Of a DNA stretch of 34,941 nt, positions 29,197 to 34,941 are shown piece by piece. The stretch covers positions 1 to 34,941 of IMG/VR virus record IMGVR_UViG_3300046534_000580. One strand, written 5' to 3'. Numbering within the stretch: position 1 is the stretch's first letter; each line of letters starts with the position of its first letter. This DNA is from a virus. A program made the position numbers and the translations under genes. The notes under the pieces are model-generated. The model was not told where the DNA came from. It ran no database searches and saw only the letters and a list, made by a program, of their open reading frames with translations.

Positions 29197-29388
29197 ATGA
29201 GCGGTAGAAGAATACACGAAATGCCAATTGTTGAAATTAGAGAAAGCACGTTTGAATTAGATGACATGCTTAGTAAGTTAAGCGCCATCAATAGTGAGCA
29301 TACAGAAATACATAATGATATTACTGAAGCTATTTTATGTTTAGGCAATGAGATAAAAAGAATCAAGTCTAGCATAAGCAACAACTAA
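29197..29388 (+). CDS. First gene of the early operon, 63 aa
   Basis: A short helical, probably coiled-coil protein (ESTFELDDMLSKLSAINSEH, EILCLG-like end). The centre H-E-M-P-I-V-E-I precedes the helix. It is directly behind the strongest promoter and is likely expressed first after infection. No family is recognised. Confidence 0.65.
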   Translation: MSGRRIHEMPIVEIRESTFELDDMLSKLSAINSEHTEIHNDITEAILCLGNEIKRIKSSISNN

Positions 29389-29398
29389 AAACAACACT

Positions 29399-29611
29399 AT
29401 GCCATTCACAGAAAAAGCAAAAGCATTTAATCACCTCGTTATCGCGTGGCAATCCGACACCGAAAAAGTCCGCGTAATGTTTCAGGAGCAGATCAGTATT
29501 TGCCAGCGGTTACCCGTTGAGCATCCACAGCTAGAGCTTGAGATCAATATCCTGCACGAGGTTAGCCACCTGTTAAAATTCAAACTTAACAACCCACCTA
29601 AATATAAATAA
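29399..29611 (+). CDS. Hypothetical 70-aa protein
   Basis: A single helical domain (EKAKAFNHLVIAWQSDTEKV, VMFQEQISICQRLPVEHPQL). It reads as a small adaptor or inhibitor, but nothing is recognised. Gap of 10 nt to the previous gene and 2 nt to the next. Confidence 0.65.
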   Translation: MPFTEKAKAFNHLVIAWQSDTEKVRVMFQEQISICQRLPVEHPQLELEINILHEVSHLLKFKLNNPPKYK

Positions 29612-29613
29612 AC

Positions 29614-30114
29614 ATGAGCGAGAAAGAGAAAACACACTGGATGCAATCACCGAATAAAAACTACCTCGGCCACTGGGACTTACCCGAAAGCGGAGAGTTA
29701 GTACTGACTATTGAATCAGCACAATGGGAAGCGGTTACTGATCCCGTAAGCAATAAAGTAGATTCTAAACGAATAGTAAAGTTTCAGGAAGAGGGTGTTA
29801 AGCCTTGGATTTGTAACGCAGGCAATGCAATAGATATTGTAAAGTATGGCGGTGTAAAGTTCATGGAAGACTCTAAAGGGGTTCAAATTTGCTTATACAT
29901 TGGTGAATGGACTGATCGAAAAACAAAGGAAAGCATGGATGTAGTTCGGGTTAAACCTATTCCTGTTTACACACTTGAGGTATTAATAGCGCTAAGGGAT
30001 GAGAAGTTTAAGCTTATGCCAGAAAGCTTAGAAGAGCGGTTAAATGACATTGTAATCAATCAAGAGGTAAGCTCATATGCTAAGACCATTAAGTACTTAC
30101 AAGCCCTTAAATGA
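29614..30114 (+). CDS. Exonuclease-partner phage protein, 166 aa
   Basis: The start HWMQSPNKNYLGHWDLPESG then ELVLTIESAQWE, and later KPWICNAGNAIDIVKYGGVK and ICLYIGEWTDRKTKESMDVV, follows the pattern of a protein family next to YqaJ-type nucleases in Bacteroidota phages (H-W-x4-N-x-Y-L-G-x-x-D-L-P). It lacks the usual RecT/Bet sequence marks but occupies the place of a recombination partner. The overlap with the nuclease gene is ATGA. Role inferred from context only. Confidence 0.7.
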   Translation: MSEKEKTHWMQSPNKNYLGHWDLPESGELVLTIESAQWEAVTDPVSNKVDSKRIVKFQEEGVKPWICNAGNAIDIVKYGGVKFMEDSKGVQICLYIGEWTDRKTKESMDVVRVKPIPVYTLEVLIALRDEKFKLMPESLEERLNDIVINQEVSSYAKTIKYLQALK

Positions 30115-30971
30115 TTACTAGAGTAGCAAATTTTAGCAGCTCAAGCGCGCATAGATTAATAGGCGTAGGTAAGCGACCAATGACAAAGGACGAACTAGCC
30201 GCAAGACCTAAGAAGGGAGTCGGTAGTTCAGTCAAGCAAATTGAAGACCCTAAGATATTAGGCGCGACCACCCTATCCTATATTAAGGAGAAGGTAAGAG
30301 AGGAGAAGTTAATGAGGCCATTAGAAAGCGAAAGCCACGCGCGGTCTTTAACATGGGGCAAGGTAATGGAGCGTTACGTTTTCGAGCGCAAGTTAGATAT
30401 GAATTACCGCGATGGTAACCAACAAGGCCGAGTAGAACATAAAACCATAGCACGATGGAACGGCATCCCAGACGCTTTACGGGCTACGATAGATAACAAC
30501 ATAGTAGGAGATATCAAATGCCCGTGGAGCTTAACAGCTTACTGTGATACAGTCGAAGCGATAAAGGCGGGGCTTGATGTTTACAAAGTAGATAAGGCTG
30601 AGAATTACTGGCAGTTAGTTAGCAACGCTTGCCTGCTTGAGAGCAAACTAGATATTGAGTTCGACCAAGGCGAGAGCATTATCTACGTGCCTTACGCTAG
30701 TGAACTGCCAGACATTAGAGATTGGATTAGTCAAGACTTTGTACCAGAGGCTGAGGGGTTAACGCCTTTCTTATGCGAGTGGATCTATAATCAAATAGTC
30801 GGCTTTCTTACGGACGGACAAGAGCCTAGTTTTCCCTACCTAGTGGACGCATCAGAATATACCAATTTAACCTCCTGGACTTTTGATATTCCGCAAACAG
30901 ACAAGCAACTATTAACCTCTCGCGTTGAGATGGCAGTGAAGGAACTTAACAAACAATTAAATAACAAGTAA
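30111..30971 (+). CDS. YqaJ-like PD-(D/E)XK exonuclease
   Basis: A 286-aa protein. Visible catalytic pattern: E87 in SLTWGKVMERYVFERK, D121 in WNGIPDAL, and D134-x-K136 in VGDIKCPWSLTAY, followed by YWQLVSNACLLESKLDIEF, where Q supports the fold. This is the lambda exonuclease/YqaJ/Cas4 arrangement, which degrades one strand of DNA ends for recombination. The N-terminal part with SSSSAHRLIGVGKRP is usual for phage recombinases of this kind. Coupled to the partner gene upstream and, by a one-base overlap (TAATG), to the next gene. Confidence 0.8.
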   Translation: MITRVANFSSSSAHRLIGVGKRPMTKDELAARPKKGVGSSVKQIEDPKILGATTLSYIKEKVREEKLMRPLESESHARSLTWGKVMERYVFERKLDMNYRDGNQQGRVEHKTIARWNGIPDALRATIDNNIVGDIKCPWSLTAYCDTVEAIKAGLDVYKVDKAENYWQLVSNACLLESKLDIEFDQGESIIYVPYASELPDIRDWISQDFVPEAEGLTPFLCEWIYNQIVGFLTDGQEPSFPYLVDASEYTNLTSWTFDIPQTDKQLLTSRVEMAVKELNKQLNNK

Positions 30972-31315
30972 TGGAAGCAAGCGAATTAAGAATAGGTAAT
31001 AACGTTGACTTATACGGAAGAACGGCAACAATACAAGGACAGGACTTTGTAAACCATTATACCGCGGGAGGTAATAAATTGAGCAGGTTTAAGCCAATAG
31101 AAATGAATGAATTATGGCTTGTAAGGCTTGGGTTTGATAGTTCGTGGACAAAAGGAGAATTTGGAATAGGGACTACAAGCGAACACGAATACTACACCCT
31201 ATGGTACAAGTCAAAAGAAAACGGGTTTGCATTTTTTCCAATACAAATTAAATACGTTCACCAACTACAAAACCTTTACCACGCTTTAACTGGAAAGGAA
31301 TTAACAAACAATTAA
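30971..31315 (+). CDS. Conserved small phage protein, 114 aa
   Basis: ASELRIGNNVDLYGRTATIQ, then FKPIEMNELWLVRLGFDSSW, and at the end YVHQLQNLYHALTGKEL. I recall this order (L-R-I-G-N, P-I-x-L-x-E-x-W-L-x-x-[FL]-G-F, V-H-x-L-Q-N-L-Y-[FH]-A-L-T-G) from many small Bacteroidota phage and prophage proteins. The function is unknown. It overlaps the nuclease gene by one base. Confidence 0.75.
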   Translation: MEASELRIGNNVDLYGRTATIQGQDFVNHYTAGGNKLSRFKPIEMNELWLVRLGFDSSWTKGEFGIGTTSEHEYYTLWYKSKENGFAFFPIQIKYVHQLQNLYHALTGKELTNN

Positions 31316-31322
31316 ATAACAA

Positions 31323-31619
31323 ATGAATAACACAATACTAGACCACGTTCTAACCGTGGTTTGCAAATCGTACAAGGTAAGCCGCGATGACATGACCGCA
31401 AAGCAAGACGCAGGGCGAGGCGGTAACGATGACATAACTACGGCCCGTGGCGCTTACATGTTTATAAGCTCAGAGATTGGAATATCGGGCGTGGTTGCTT
31501 CTAAGTACATAGCCCTAAACAAAGGGAACGCGAGTACGTACCGGACTAAGTTTATACTGAACGCGGACGACGTACTTAAGCAGAGATTAAGAATAGCTAT
31601 TAACCGAAAATTAAAGTAA
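31323..31619 (+). CDS. DnaA C-terminal domain-like DNA-binding protein, 98 aa
   Basis: The arrangement TVVCKSYKVSRDDMTAKQDA, then ITTARGAYMFISSEIGISGV and ALNKGNASTYRTKF resembles the DnaA domain IV: an N-terminal helix Y-x-V-x-x-D-[IM], an A-R-x-x-[AY]-[MF]-[FI] helix, then a basic helix pair with N-x-x-T-Y-R. DnaA domain IV binds DnaA boxes. As a free-standing domain it could bind the origin, modulate host DnaA, or regulate transcription. No AAA+ part is present. Confidence 0.6.
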   Translation: MNNTILDHVLTVVCKSYKVSRDDMTAKQDAGRGGNDDITTARGAYMFISSEIGISGVVASKYIALNKGNASTYRTKFILNADDVLKQRLRIAINRKLK

Positions 31620-31620
31620 C

Positions 31621-31788
31621 ATGATAAAAAGAACAGAAAGAATTTACAAAGACTATCAGCATACATTTTTTAAAAAAAGAAAAAGCTTCTGGAAGGAAGA
31701 GCATTTAGTGAGTATCAATAGAACTACTTACTGGTTTTTGTTTATACCAATATTTATTAAGGAAGAGATTTATAATCACAACATGTAA
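31621..31788 (+). CDS. Small ORF, 55 aa
   Basis: A basic N-terminus (MIKRTERIYKDYQHTFFKKR), then a hydrophobic span (TYWFLFIPIFI) and an acidic end. Possibly a membrane-associated peptide. AT-rich, starting 1 nt after the previous stop. Too short for recognition. Confidence 0.5.
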   Translation: MIKRTERIYKDYQHTFFKKRKSFWKEEHLVSINRTTYWFLFIPIFIKEEIYNHNM

Positions 31789-31793
31789 ACACC

Positions 31794-32009
31794 ATGAAAC
31801 AGCAAACGAAAACCGCGATAATGATAACCACCTGCACCTTGCTCTCATTCCTAGCCGCGTACTTTATCGCAATCGAGAGCGGGAAAGTCAACCCATTAGT
31901 AAACGCCTTTATTATTTACGGTGTCTGTTTATTATTGGGATTAGCGGCGGGGTTTGGGGCCGTTGCCTTATCTTTGATTATTGCACCGATTAAACAATTT
32001 AAAAACTAG
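31794..32009 (+). CDS. Membrane protein with two spans, 71 aa
   Basis: Two hydrophobic segments (about residues 8-27, IMITTCTLLSFLAAYFIAI, and 38-64, AFIIYGVCLLLGLAAGFGAV, and on to LIIAPI). The end I-A-P-I-K-Q-F-K-N is encoded in a 41-bp repeat (31980-32020) that recurs behind the next gene. Function unknown; a role in superinfection exclusion or membrane modification is possible but unsupported. Confidence 0.6.
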   Translation: MKQQTKTAIMITTCTLLSFLAAYFIAIESGKVNPLVNAFIIYGVCLLLGLAAGFGAVALSLIIAPIKQFKN

Positions 32010-32020
32010 ATCAAATGAAA
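31980..32020 (+). repeat. 41-bp direct repeat, copy 1
   Basis: Identical to 32224-32264. It covers the last codons of the membrane-protein gene, the intergenic ACTAGATCAA and the first codons of the following gene. The second copy follows the next gene's stop codon. Confidence 0.9.
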
Positions 32021-32224
32021 CCAGAACAAATTACAGACGAAAATGGAATCAATTATTTGCTACAAAAACCGACTGAAGGACAAATGTGCCAAACTAAGCG
32101 AATAGGTAATAAAGGTTATGTTGGTCAATGCAAGTACATAAACGGCTATTTTGAAACCTATCAAGATAAAGGTAATAGAATGGAAATTACAAGATGGAAA
32201 GTTGATTTATGGCTACCAATTTAA
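32015..32224 (+). CDS. Hypothetical 69-aa protein, inserted between direct repeats
   Basis: Unrecognised; starts MKPEQITDENGINYLLQKPT and contains GYVGQCKYINGYFETYQDKG, so a small beta-rich domain. The 244-bp segment from one repeat to the other holds exactly this gene. That pattern suggests the gene was added by recombination between repeats. Removing it would place 31794 directly before 32259 with the same leader. AT-rich compared with both flanks of the operon. Confidence 0.6.
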   Translation: MKPEQITDENGINYLLQKPTEGQMCQTKRIGNKGYVGQCKYINGYFETYQDKGNRMEITRWKVDLWLPI

Positions 32225-32264
32225 TTGCACCGATTAAACAATTTAAAAACTAGATCAAATGAAA
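32224..32264 (+). repeat. 41-bp direct repeat, copy 2
   Basis: Identical to 31980-32020. It carries the leader and ATG (32259) of the next gene. Confidence 0.9.
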
Positions 32265-32573
32265 AAAGTAATTAGAAATAACAAAGTAGCAGTATTGATA
32301 TCTCACGGTTTTGGTGCTGGATGGTACACTAGTAATGAGGAGCAAGAAGTTTTATTATACCACCCTAAATTAGTTGATATGGTTGAGCAAAACCGAGCTA
32401 ATGAAATAAATGAAGAATGGGTATTAGAAAACCTAAAAATTAAAAATGTTTACTGTGGTGGCGCAGAGGATTTACAAATTCATTGGATTACTGTTGGTAC
32501 TTCGTTTTCTGTTGATGAATTTGATGGTGCTGAAAGCTTACGAACATTAGAGGATTTAATACTAATAGCATAG
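32259..32573 (+). CDS. Hypothetical 104-aa protein
   Basis: The start VIRNNKVAVLISHGFGAGWY then TSNEEQEVLLYHPKLVDMVE is familiar from small phage proteins that begin with K-x-A-V-L-x-S-x-G-[FY]-G-A-G-W-x-[ST]. The end FDGAESLRTLEDLILIA is helical. Function unknown. It shares its leader with the gene at 32015 through the 41-bp repeat. Confidence 0.7.
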   Translation: MKKVIRNNKVAVLISHGFGAGWYTSNEEQEVLLYHPKLVDMVEQNRANEINEEWVLENLKIKNVYCGGAEDLQIHWITVGTSFSVDEFDGAESLRTLEDLILIA

Positions 32574-32668
32574 TAAAGTTGGTGAACAAAAACTACAATA
32601 CGGGTAACTGGCCGTTAAGCTAGAATAGATTTTACTTATAAAACAAAAAACAATTTAACAAATAAATT

Positions 32669-32809
32669 ATGAAAGCATTACACTATTTAGGGATGGTAAT
32701 AGGACTAACATCAATGGCTTTGGGTTGCCTTTGGTTTGGTTGGGAATTATCATTAGTTATATTTCTTGCCTTGCTTGGTGAGAATATGTCAAAAAAAGCA
32801 AACAATTAA
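32669..32809 (+). CDS. Small membrane protein, 46 aa
   Basis: Two hydrophobic stretches (YLGMVIGLTSMALGCLWFGW and LSLVIFLALL) with a short polar end (ENMSKKANN). It starts at ATG 32669 behind AACAAATAAATT. The 95-nt gap upstream (32574-32668) holds only a TAACTGGCCGTTA palindrome near 32602. Confidence 0.5.
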   Translation: MKALHYLGMVIGLTSMALGCLWFGWELSLVIFLALLGENMSKKANN

Positions 32810-32819
32810 ATAAACAAAC

Positions 32820-33185
32820 ATGGAAATAACAGGAATCATTAAGCGCATCTCTCAAACGGATCAAGTAAGCGCCAAGTTTAAGAAGCGCGAAGTCGTAATA
32901 ACCACATCGGAGCAGTACCCGCAACAGATCAGCATAGAGTGCCATCAGGACAAAGTAAGTCTGTTAGACGGGCTTAGTGAAGGGCAGGAGGTTACGATTG
33001 GTATAAATATTCGCGGCAGAGAATGGACATCTCCACAAGGCGAGGTTAGATTTTTCAATACCATAGTCGGCTGGAAAGTTGACAAAGCAAGTCAAGCGCC
33101 TGCACCTAGTCAACCATCAGCACCGAAAGCAGCACCTTCAATGGCTCCGCTTGCTGATGGGGAAGATGATGATCTCCCATTTTGA
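32820..33185 (+). CDS. SSB-like protein (DUF3127-type)
   Basis: A 121-aa protein with an OB-fold-like N-terminal domain: MEITGIIKRISQTDQVSAKF, then KKREVVITTSEQYPQQISIE and GQEVTIGINIRGREW. The linker is Pro/Ala/Ser-rich (about 85-112), and the C-terminus DDDLPF is like the acidic tip of bacterial SSB that recruits partner proteins. It should coat single-stranded DNA in replication and recombination. It overlaps NinG by 4 nt (TTGA), linking it to the recombination block. Confidence 0.8.
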   Translation: MEITGIIKRISQTDQVSAKFKKREVVITTSEQYPQQISIECHQDKVSLLDGLSEGQEVTIGINIRGREWTSPQGEVRFFNTIVGWKVDKASQAPAPSQPSAPKAAPSMAPLADGEDDDLPF

Positions 33186-33724
33186 TCGTAAAGCCTAAAA
33201 AATGTAGTGAGTGCGGAGGGGATTTTAAACCTTTCCGCACTACTCAATCAGTATGCAGTACTGCCTGCGCAATTAAAGACGCAGCAACTAAGGCCAAGAA
33301 AAAGGCAGCAAGCGAGTGGAAGGTCGAGAGAGCGCGGAGGGTTGACAAAATGAAAACCCGAACCCAGAAGATCAACGACGTGCGGCCTGTGTTCCAGAGA
33401 TGGATTAGGCACAGAGATAAAGACCAGCCTTGTATTTCATGCCCTGCAACTTCCGCAGACGAATGGCACGGAGGACACTACTTCAAAGCGGAACTTTACA
33501 CTGGTATAATATTTAATGAACTCAATTGCAATAAACAATGTAAGCGGTGTAATAAGTTCGGGCAAGGTATGCAGGCAGAGTATAGGATCGGCCTAGTTAA
33601 ACGAATTGGAGAAGCGGCAGTACTAGAACTCGAAAGCATTAAAGACGCGCTTAGGGTCTACAAATGGAGCGACGACGAACTAAGCGAAATCAAAAAGAAG
33701 TACACCGCGAAATTAAAAGAGTAA
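33182..33724 (+). CDS. ninG: NinG/Rap-like recombination protein
   Basis: A 180-aa protein matching lambda NinG (Rap) in layout: N-terminal zinc motif CSECGGDF with later CSTAC, a basic helix (KAKKKAASEWKVERARR), WIRHRDKDQPCISCPATSAD, EWHGGHYFKAELYTG, and NCNKQCKRCNKFGQG. The C-x2-C, H-x-G-H and C-x2-C set resembles an HNH-type nuclease fold. NinG promotes recombination by acting on joint molecules. It starts with TTG 33182 overlapping the SSB-like stop, as no ATG is near. Confidence 0.85.
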   Translation: MIVKPKKCSECGGDFKPFRTTQSVCSTACAIKDAATKAKKKAASEWKVERARRVDKMKTRTQKINDVRPVFQRWIRHRDKDQPCISCPATSADEWHGGHYFKAELYTGIIFNELNCNKQCKRCNKFGQGMQAEYRIGLVKRIGEAAVLELESIKDALRVYKWSDDELSEIKKKYTAKLKE

Positions 33725-33732
33725 TATTATCG

Positions 33733-33773
33733 TTGTAATTAAAATAATAGTATTACATTGCACCCATCAAATA
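33733..33773 (+). promoter_or_regulatory. Promoter with downstream ATCAAATA box (3 of 3)
   Basis: TTG (33733-33735), an 18-nt spacer and TACATTG (33754-33760), then five bases and ATCAAATA (33766-33773). The ATG follows at 33783. Confidence 0.6.
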
Positions 33774-33782
33774 GAAACAAAC

Positions 33783-34100
33783 ATGAATAAATCAGATAGT
33801 AAAAAAACAGAAACCGAGCAATGCACTATACCAAGTGTTATAATTTCGGCTTTTTCTTGTAGATATACAGGAGTAAGGGACAGTAAGGGAAACAAAATAA
33901 ATGAAAGTGATTTTATTGAAGACGCTTTAAACACTGGAAGAATTGGGCAGGTGAAATACGGGTTGTATTACAATTTTTTTGATAGAAAAGAAGTAAAAGA
34001 GTTTGGGGGTCACGTAGGGTTTTACGTTGATTTTGAAGAAGAAAAAACAAGGAAAGATTTGTATTATTGGGCTAAAAATTCAAAAGTAGTTCCTTTTTAG
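33783..34100 (+). CDS. YopX-like phage protein, 105 aa
   Basis: The central phrase YTGVRDSKGNKINESDFIED then GRIGQVKYGLYYNFF follows the YopX family pattern (TG-x-x-D-x-x-G-x-x-I-x-E-x-D, then G-x-V-x-[FY]) found in many phages and prophages. Function of YopX-like proteins is unknown. AT-rich, with its own promoter; it precedes the winged-helix gene by a short gap, so it could co-transcribe the wHTH/cassette block. Confidence 0.7.
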   Translation: MNKSDSKKTETEQCTIPSVIISAFSCRYTGVRDSKGNKINESDFIEDALNTGRIGQVKYGLYYNFFDRKEVKEFGGHVGFYVDFEEEKTRKDLYYWAKNSKVVPF

Positions 34101-34132
34101 TGCTAAATTATAACACCCTTAAAAACTCCCCC

Positions 34133-34396
34133 ATGCAAAACCCGACACAATCCCTCGCCACGATCTTAAACATCCTAGCGAACCCAGACCTCACCCGAAC
34201 CCAATCGGCTTTATTAATCCACTTACACGCTCAGCCCCTTGACGAGGTTATTACTAACTACACGATACTAGGCGAGGACACAAGTCTAAACGAGTACACG
34301 GTCAAGCTTGCTGTGCGCGAGTTGGTGCGGTTAAAGTACATGAAGAAGAAAACCCTGTCGAAGGTGGGGATCTTGATAAGCGAGTTTAGAGGGTAA
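34133..34396 (+). CDS. Small winged-helix-like DNA-binding protein, paralog 3
   Basis: An 87-aa paralog of the genes at 548 and 3232: ILANPDLTRTQSALLIHLHA aligns with the first helix, EDTSLNEYTVKLAVRELVRL is the predicted helix-turn-helix, and the end VGILISEFRG is the wing. I chose ATG 34133; GTG 34100 would add 11 residues. The last 55 bases are identical to the first 55 of the window. Stop TAA overlaps the half-site TAATGGTTTGG. Confidence 0.75.
   Translation: MQNPTQSLATILNILANPDLTRTQSALLIHLHAQPLDEVITNYTILGEDTSLNEYTVKLAVRELVRLKYMKKKTLSKVGILISEFRG
34342..34396 (+). repeat. Exact 55-bp repeat of 1-55
   Basis: Identical to the first 55 bases of the window. It is the 3' end of this winged-helix gene. 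Confidence 0.95.
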
Positions 34397-34414
34397 TGGT
34401 TTGGCTATGTGTAG
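34394..34414 (+). repeat. attC-like half-site, copy D
   Basis: TAATGGTTTGGCTATGTGTA has the same outer TAA(C/T)G and inner GGCTATG as the left half of site B (2485). No right half is seen before the gene at 34440. Confidence 0.5.
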
Positions 34415-34439
34415 TTGCGGAATTAAAAACAAAAAACAA

Positions 34440-34772
34440 ATGATAAGCAAGAACCAATATTTAAAAGCACTCAACACTGTAAAAGAGTACAAAAAGCAAT
34501 TGCGTATAGGTGTTGTTAGCCGTTCGTTTTCTGAGGATGACTTATGGATATTAGATGGAACAATAGCTGTACCATCATTAACAATGGATTTAGTAGATGA
34601 AGATTATGCTAGTAAGATCGAATCAGATTTAGAAGAAAAAGGATATAGTGTTGATTATGTATCATTAGATGATATGGGGCACATCTCAGTAAAATTTTAC
34701 GGTGGTAGATATTCTGTTACTATATCTGAAAAGCACATAGAAGATATGTTAGCTATTTTAAATGACGCCTAA
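34440..34772 (+). CDS. Cassette-like hypothetical protein, 110 aa
   Basis: ATG 34440 (MISKNQYLKALNTVKEYKKQ) follows CAAAAAACAA; the upstream TTG 34401 lies in the half-site region. The C-terminal half is acidic, with EDYASKIESDLEEKGYSVDY and a beta end (HISVKFYGGRYSVTISEKH). Unrecognised. The gene fills the space between half-site D and the third TAACAACC-type repeat (34769), which overlaps its stop. AT-rich versus the flanking winged-helix genes. Confidence 0.65.
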   Translation: MISKNQYLKALNTVKEYKKQLRIGVVSRSFSEDDLWILDGTIAVPSLTMDLVDEDYASKIESDLEEKGYSVDYVSLDDMGHISVKFYGGRYSVTISEKHIEDMLAILNDA

Positions 34773-34791
34773 CAACCAAATATACAGACCA
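34769..34791 (+). repeat. TAACAACC-type repeat (3 of 3)
   Basis: CTAACAACCAAATATACAGA, then CCACAA. It overlaps the stop of the cassette-like gene and precedes the leader of the winged-helix gene at 34858. Confidence 0.7.
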
Positions 34792-34808
34792 CAATAAACC
34801 AAGCACAA

Positions 34809-34862
34809 ACACCACAACAGCACCGAAAAACAATACTTAACACGAAAAAATACTAAGATGAA
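34809..34862 (+). repeat. 54-bp leader repeat shared with 371-424
   Basis: Matches 371-424 with one mismatch; here it leads into the winged-helix gene at 34858. Confidence 0.9.
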
Positions 34863-34941
34863 CCAAGACCCAACCGCCTACCGAACTATAATACAAAACC
34901 GAAAGCTCACCCCGATCCAGCGCATTATCTTGATCTACCTT
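34858..34941 (+). CDS. 5' end of a winged-helix protein (partial), paralog 4
   Basis: Twenty-eight codons starting MNQDPTAYRTIIQNRKLTPI, almost identical to residues 4-30 of the gene at 548 (which reads DPTAYRTIIQNRKLTPIQRI). The last 48 bases (34894-34941) match 590-637 exactly. The gene is cut off by the window end. If the genome is circular, its 3' end could be the fragment at 2-55. Confidence 0.8.
   Translation, partial: MNQDPTAYRTIIQNRKLTPIQRIILIYL

Noticed and set aside
32598-32620. TAACTGGCCGTTA palindrome as a further attC-like site
   Set aside because: It is a simple short palindrome without the two-arm spacing of the sites at 2485 and 2812, and no gene boundary repeats around it.
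1-34941. Prophage with integrase or CI-like repressor
   Set aside because: I found no tyrosine or serine integrase motif and no typical repressor. The small winged-helix proteins could regulate, but they do not prove lysogeny.
1-34941. tRNA or rRNA genes
   Set aside because: No cloverleaf with a T-loop GTTCRA and matching acceptor stem was seen, nor any rRNA-like segment.

Overview
The window looks like almost all of a roughly 35 kb tailed bacteriophage genome. The host is probably a member of the Bacteroidota, most likely a flavobacterium. Three signs point there: the recurrent -7 promoter box TATATTTG/TATATTG with an upstream TTG (the Bacteroidota promoter type); A- or A/C-rich gene leaders without Shine-Dalgarno sequences; and structural protein families I associate with flavobacterial phages. 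Every gene I accept lies on the + strand. A tape-measure protein without any sheath gene suggests a siphovirus. I see no integrase, excisionase, CRISPR array or tRNA.

Layout. (a) 1-3474: an accessory region with small winged-helix proteins of one paralogous family, a MazG-like protein, a metallophosphoesterase, and small genes separated by inverted-repeat sites that resemble integron attC sites. (b) 3475-3729: two back-to-back promoter-to-terminator units; the second encodes a small RNA with a predicted loop-loop interaction and ends directly at the next start codon. (c) 3730-10232: a replication region with a lambda O-like initiator gene carrying internal 11-bp iterons, then many small hypothetical genes, an HNH protein and two further repeat or hairpin sites. 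(d) 10238-28528: the late operon. It starts with a sigma-70-like gene, then small and large terminase, a tail-chaperone pair with a T TTT TTT slippery site and about 240 nt of dual-frame coding, tail genes and tape measure, then protease, scaffold, capsid, tube-like protein, portal, connector, fibers, and M15 endolysin with holins. (e) 28536-34100: two composite terminator-promoter junctions and an early or middle operon with a YqaJ-like nuclease and its usual partner, a DnaA-C-like protein, an SSB-like protein and NinG. (f) 34133-34941: another winged-helix gene, a cassette-like gene and the 5' part of a further winged-helix gene.

Both window ends fall inside copies of the same winged-helix gene family: the 3' end of one copy at position 1, the 5' end of one at 34941. 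Each terminal segment is an exact repeat of sequence elsewhere in the window (55 and 48 bp). The simplest reading is one circular or circularly permuted phage genome whose assembly broke in a repeated gene, with about 120-150 nt missing.

The most interesting signals are the attC-like cassette sites in a phage genome, the structured small RNA at 3636-3728, the frameshifted dual-coding chaperone gene, and a three-copy promoter class with a downstream ATCAAATA box at constant spacing.
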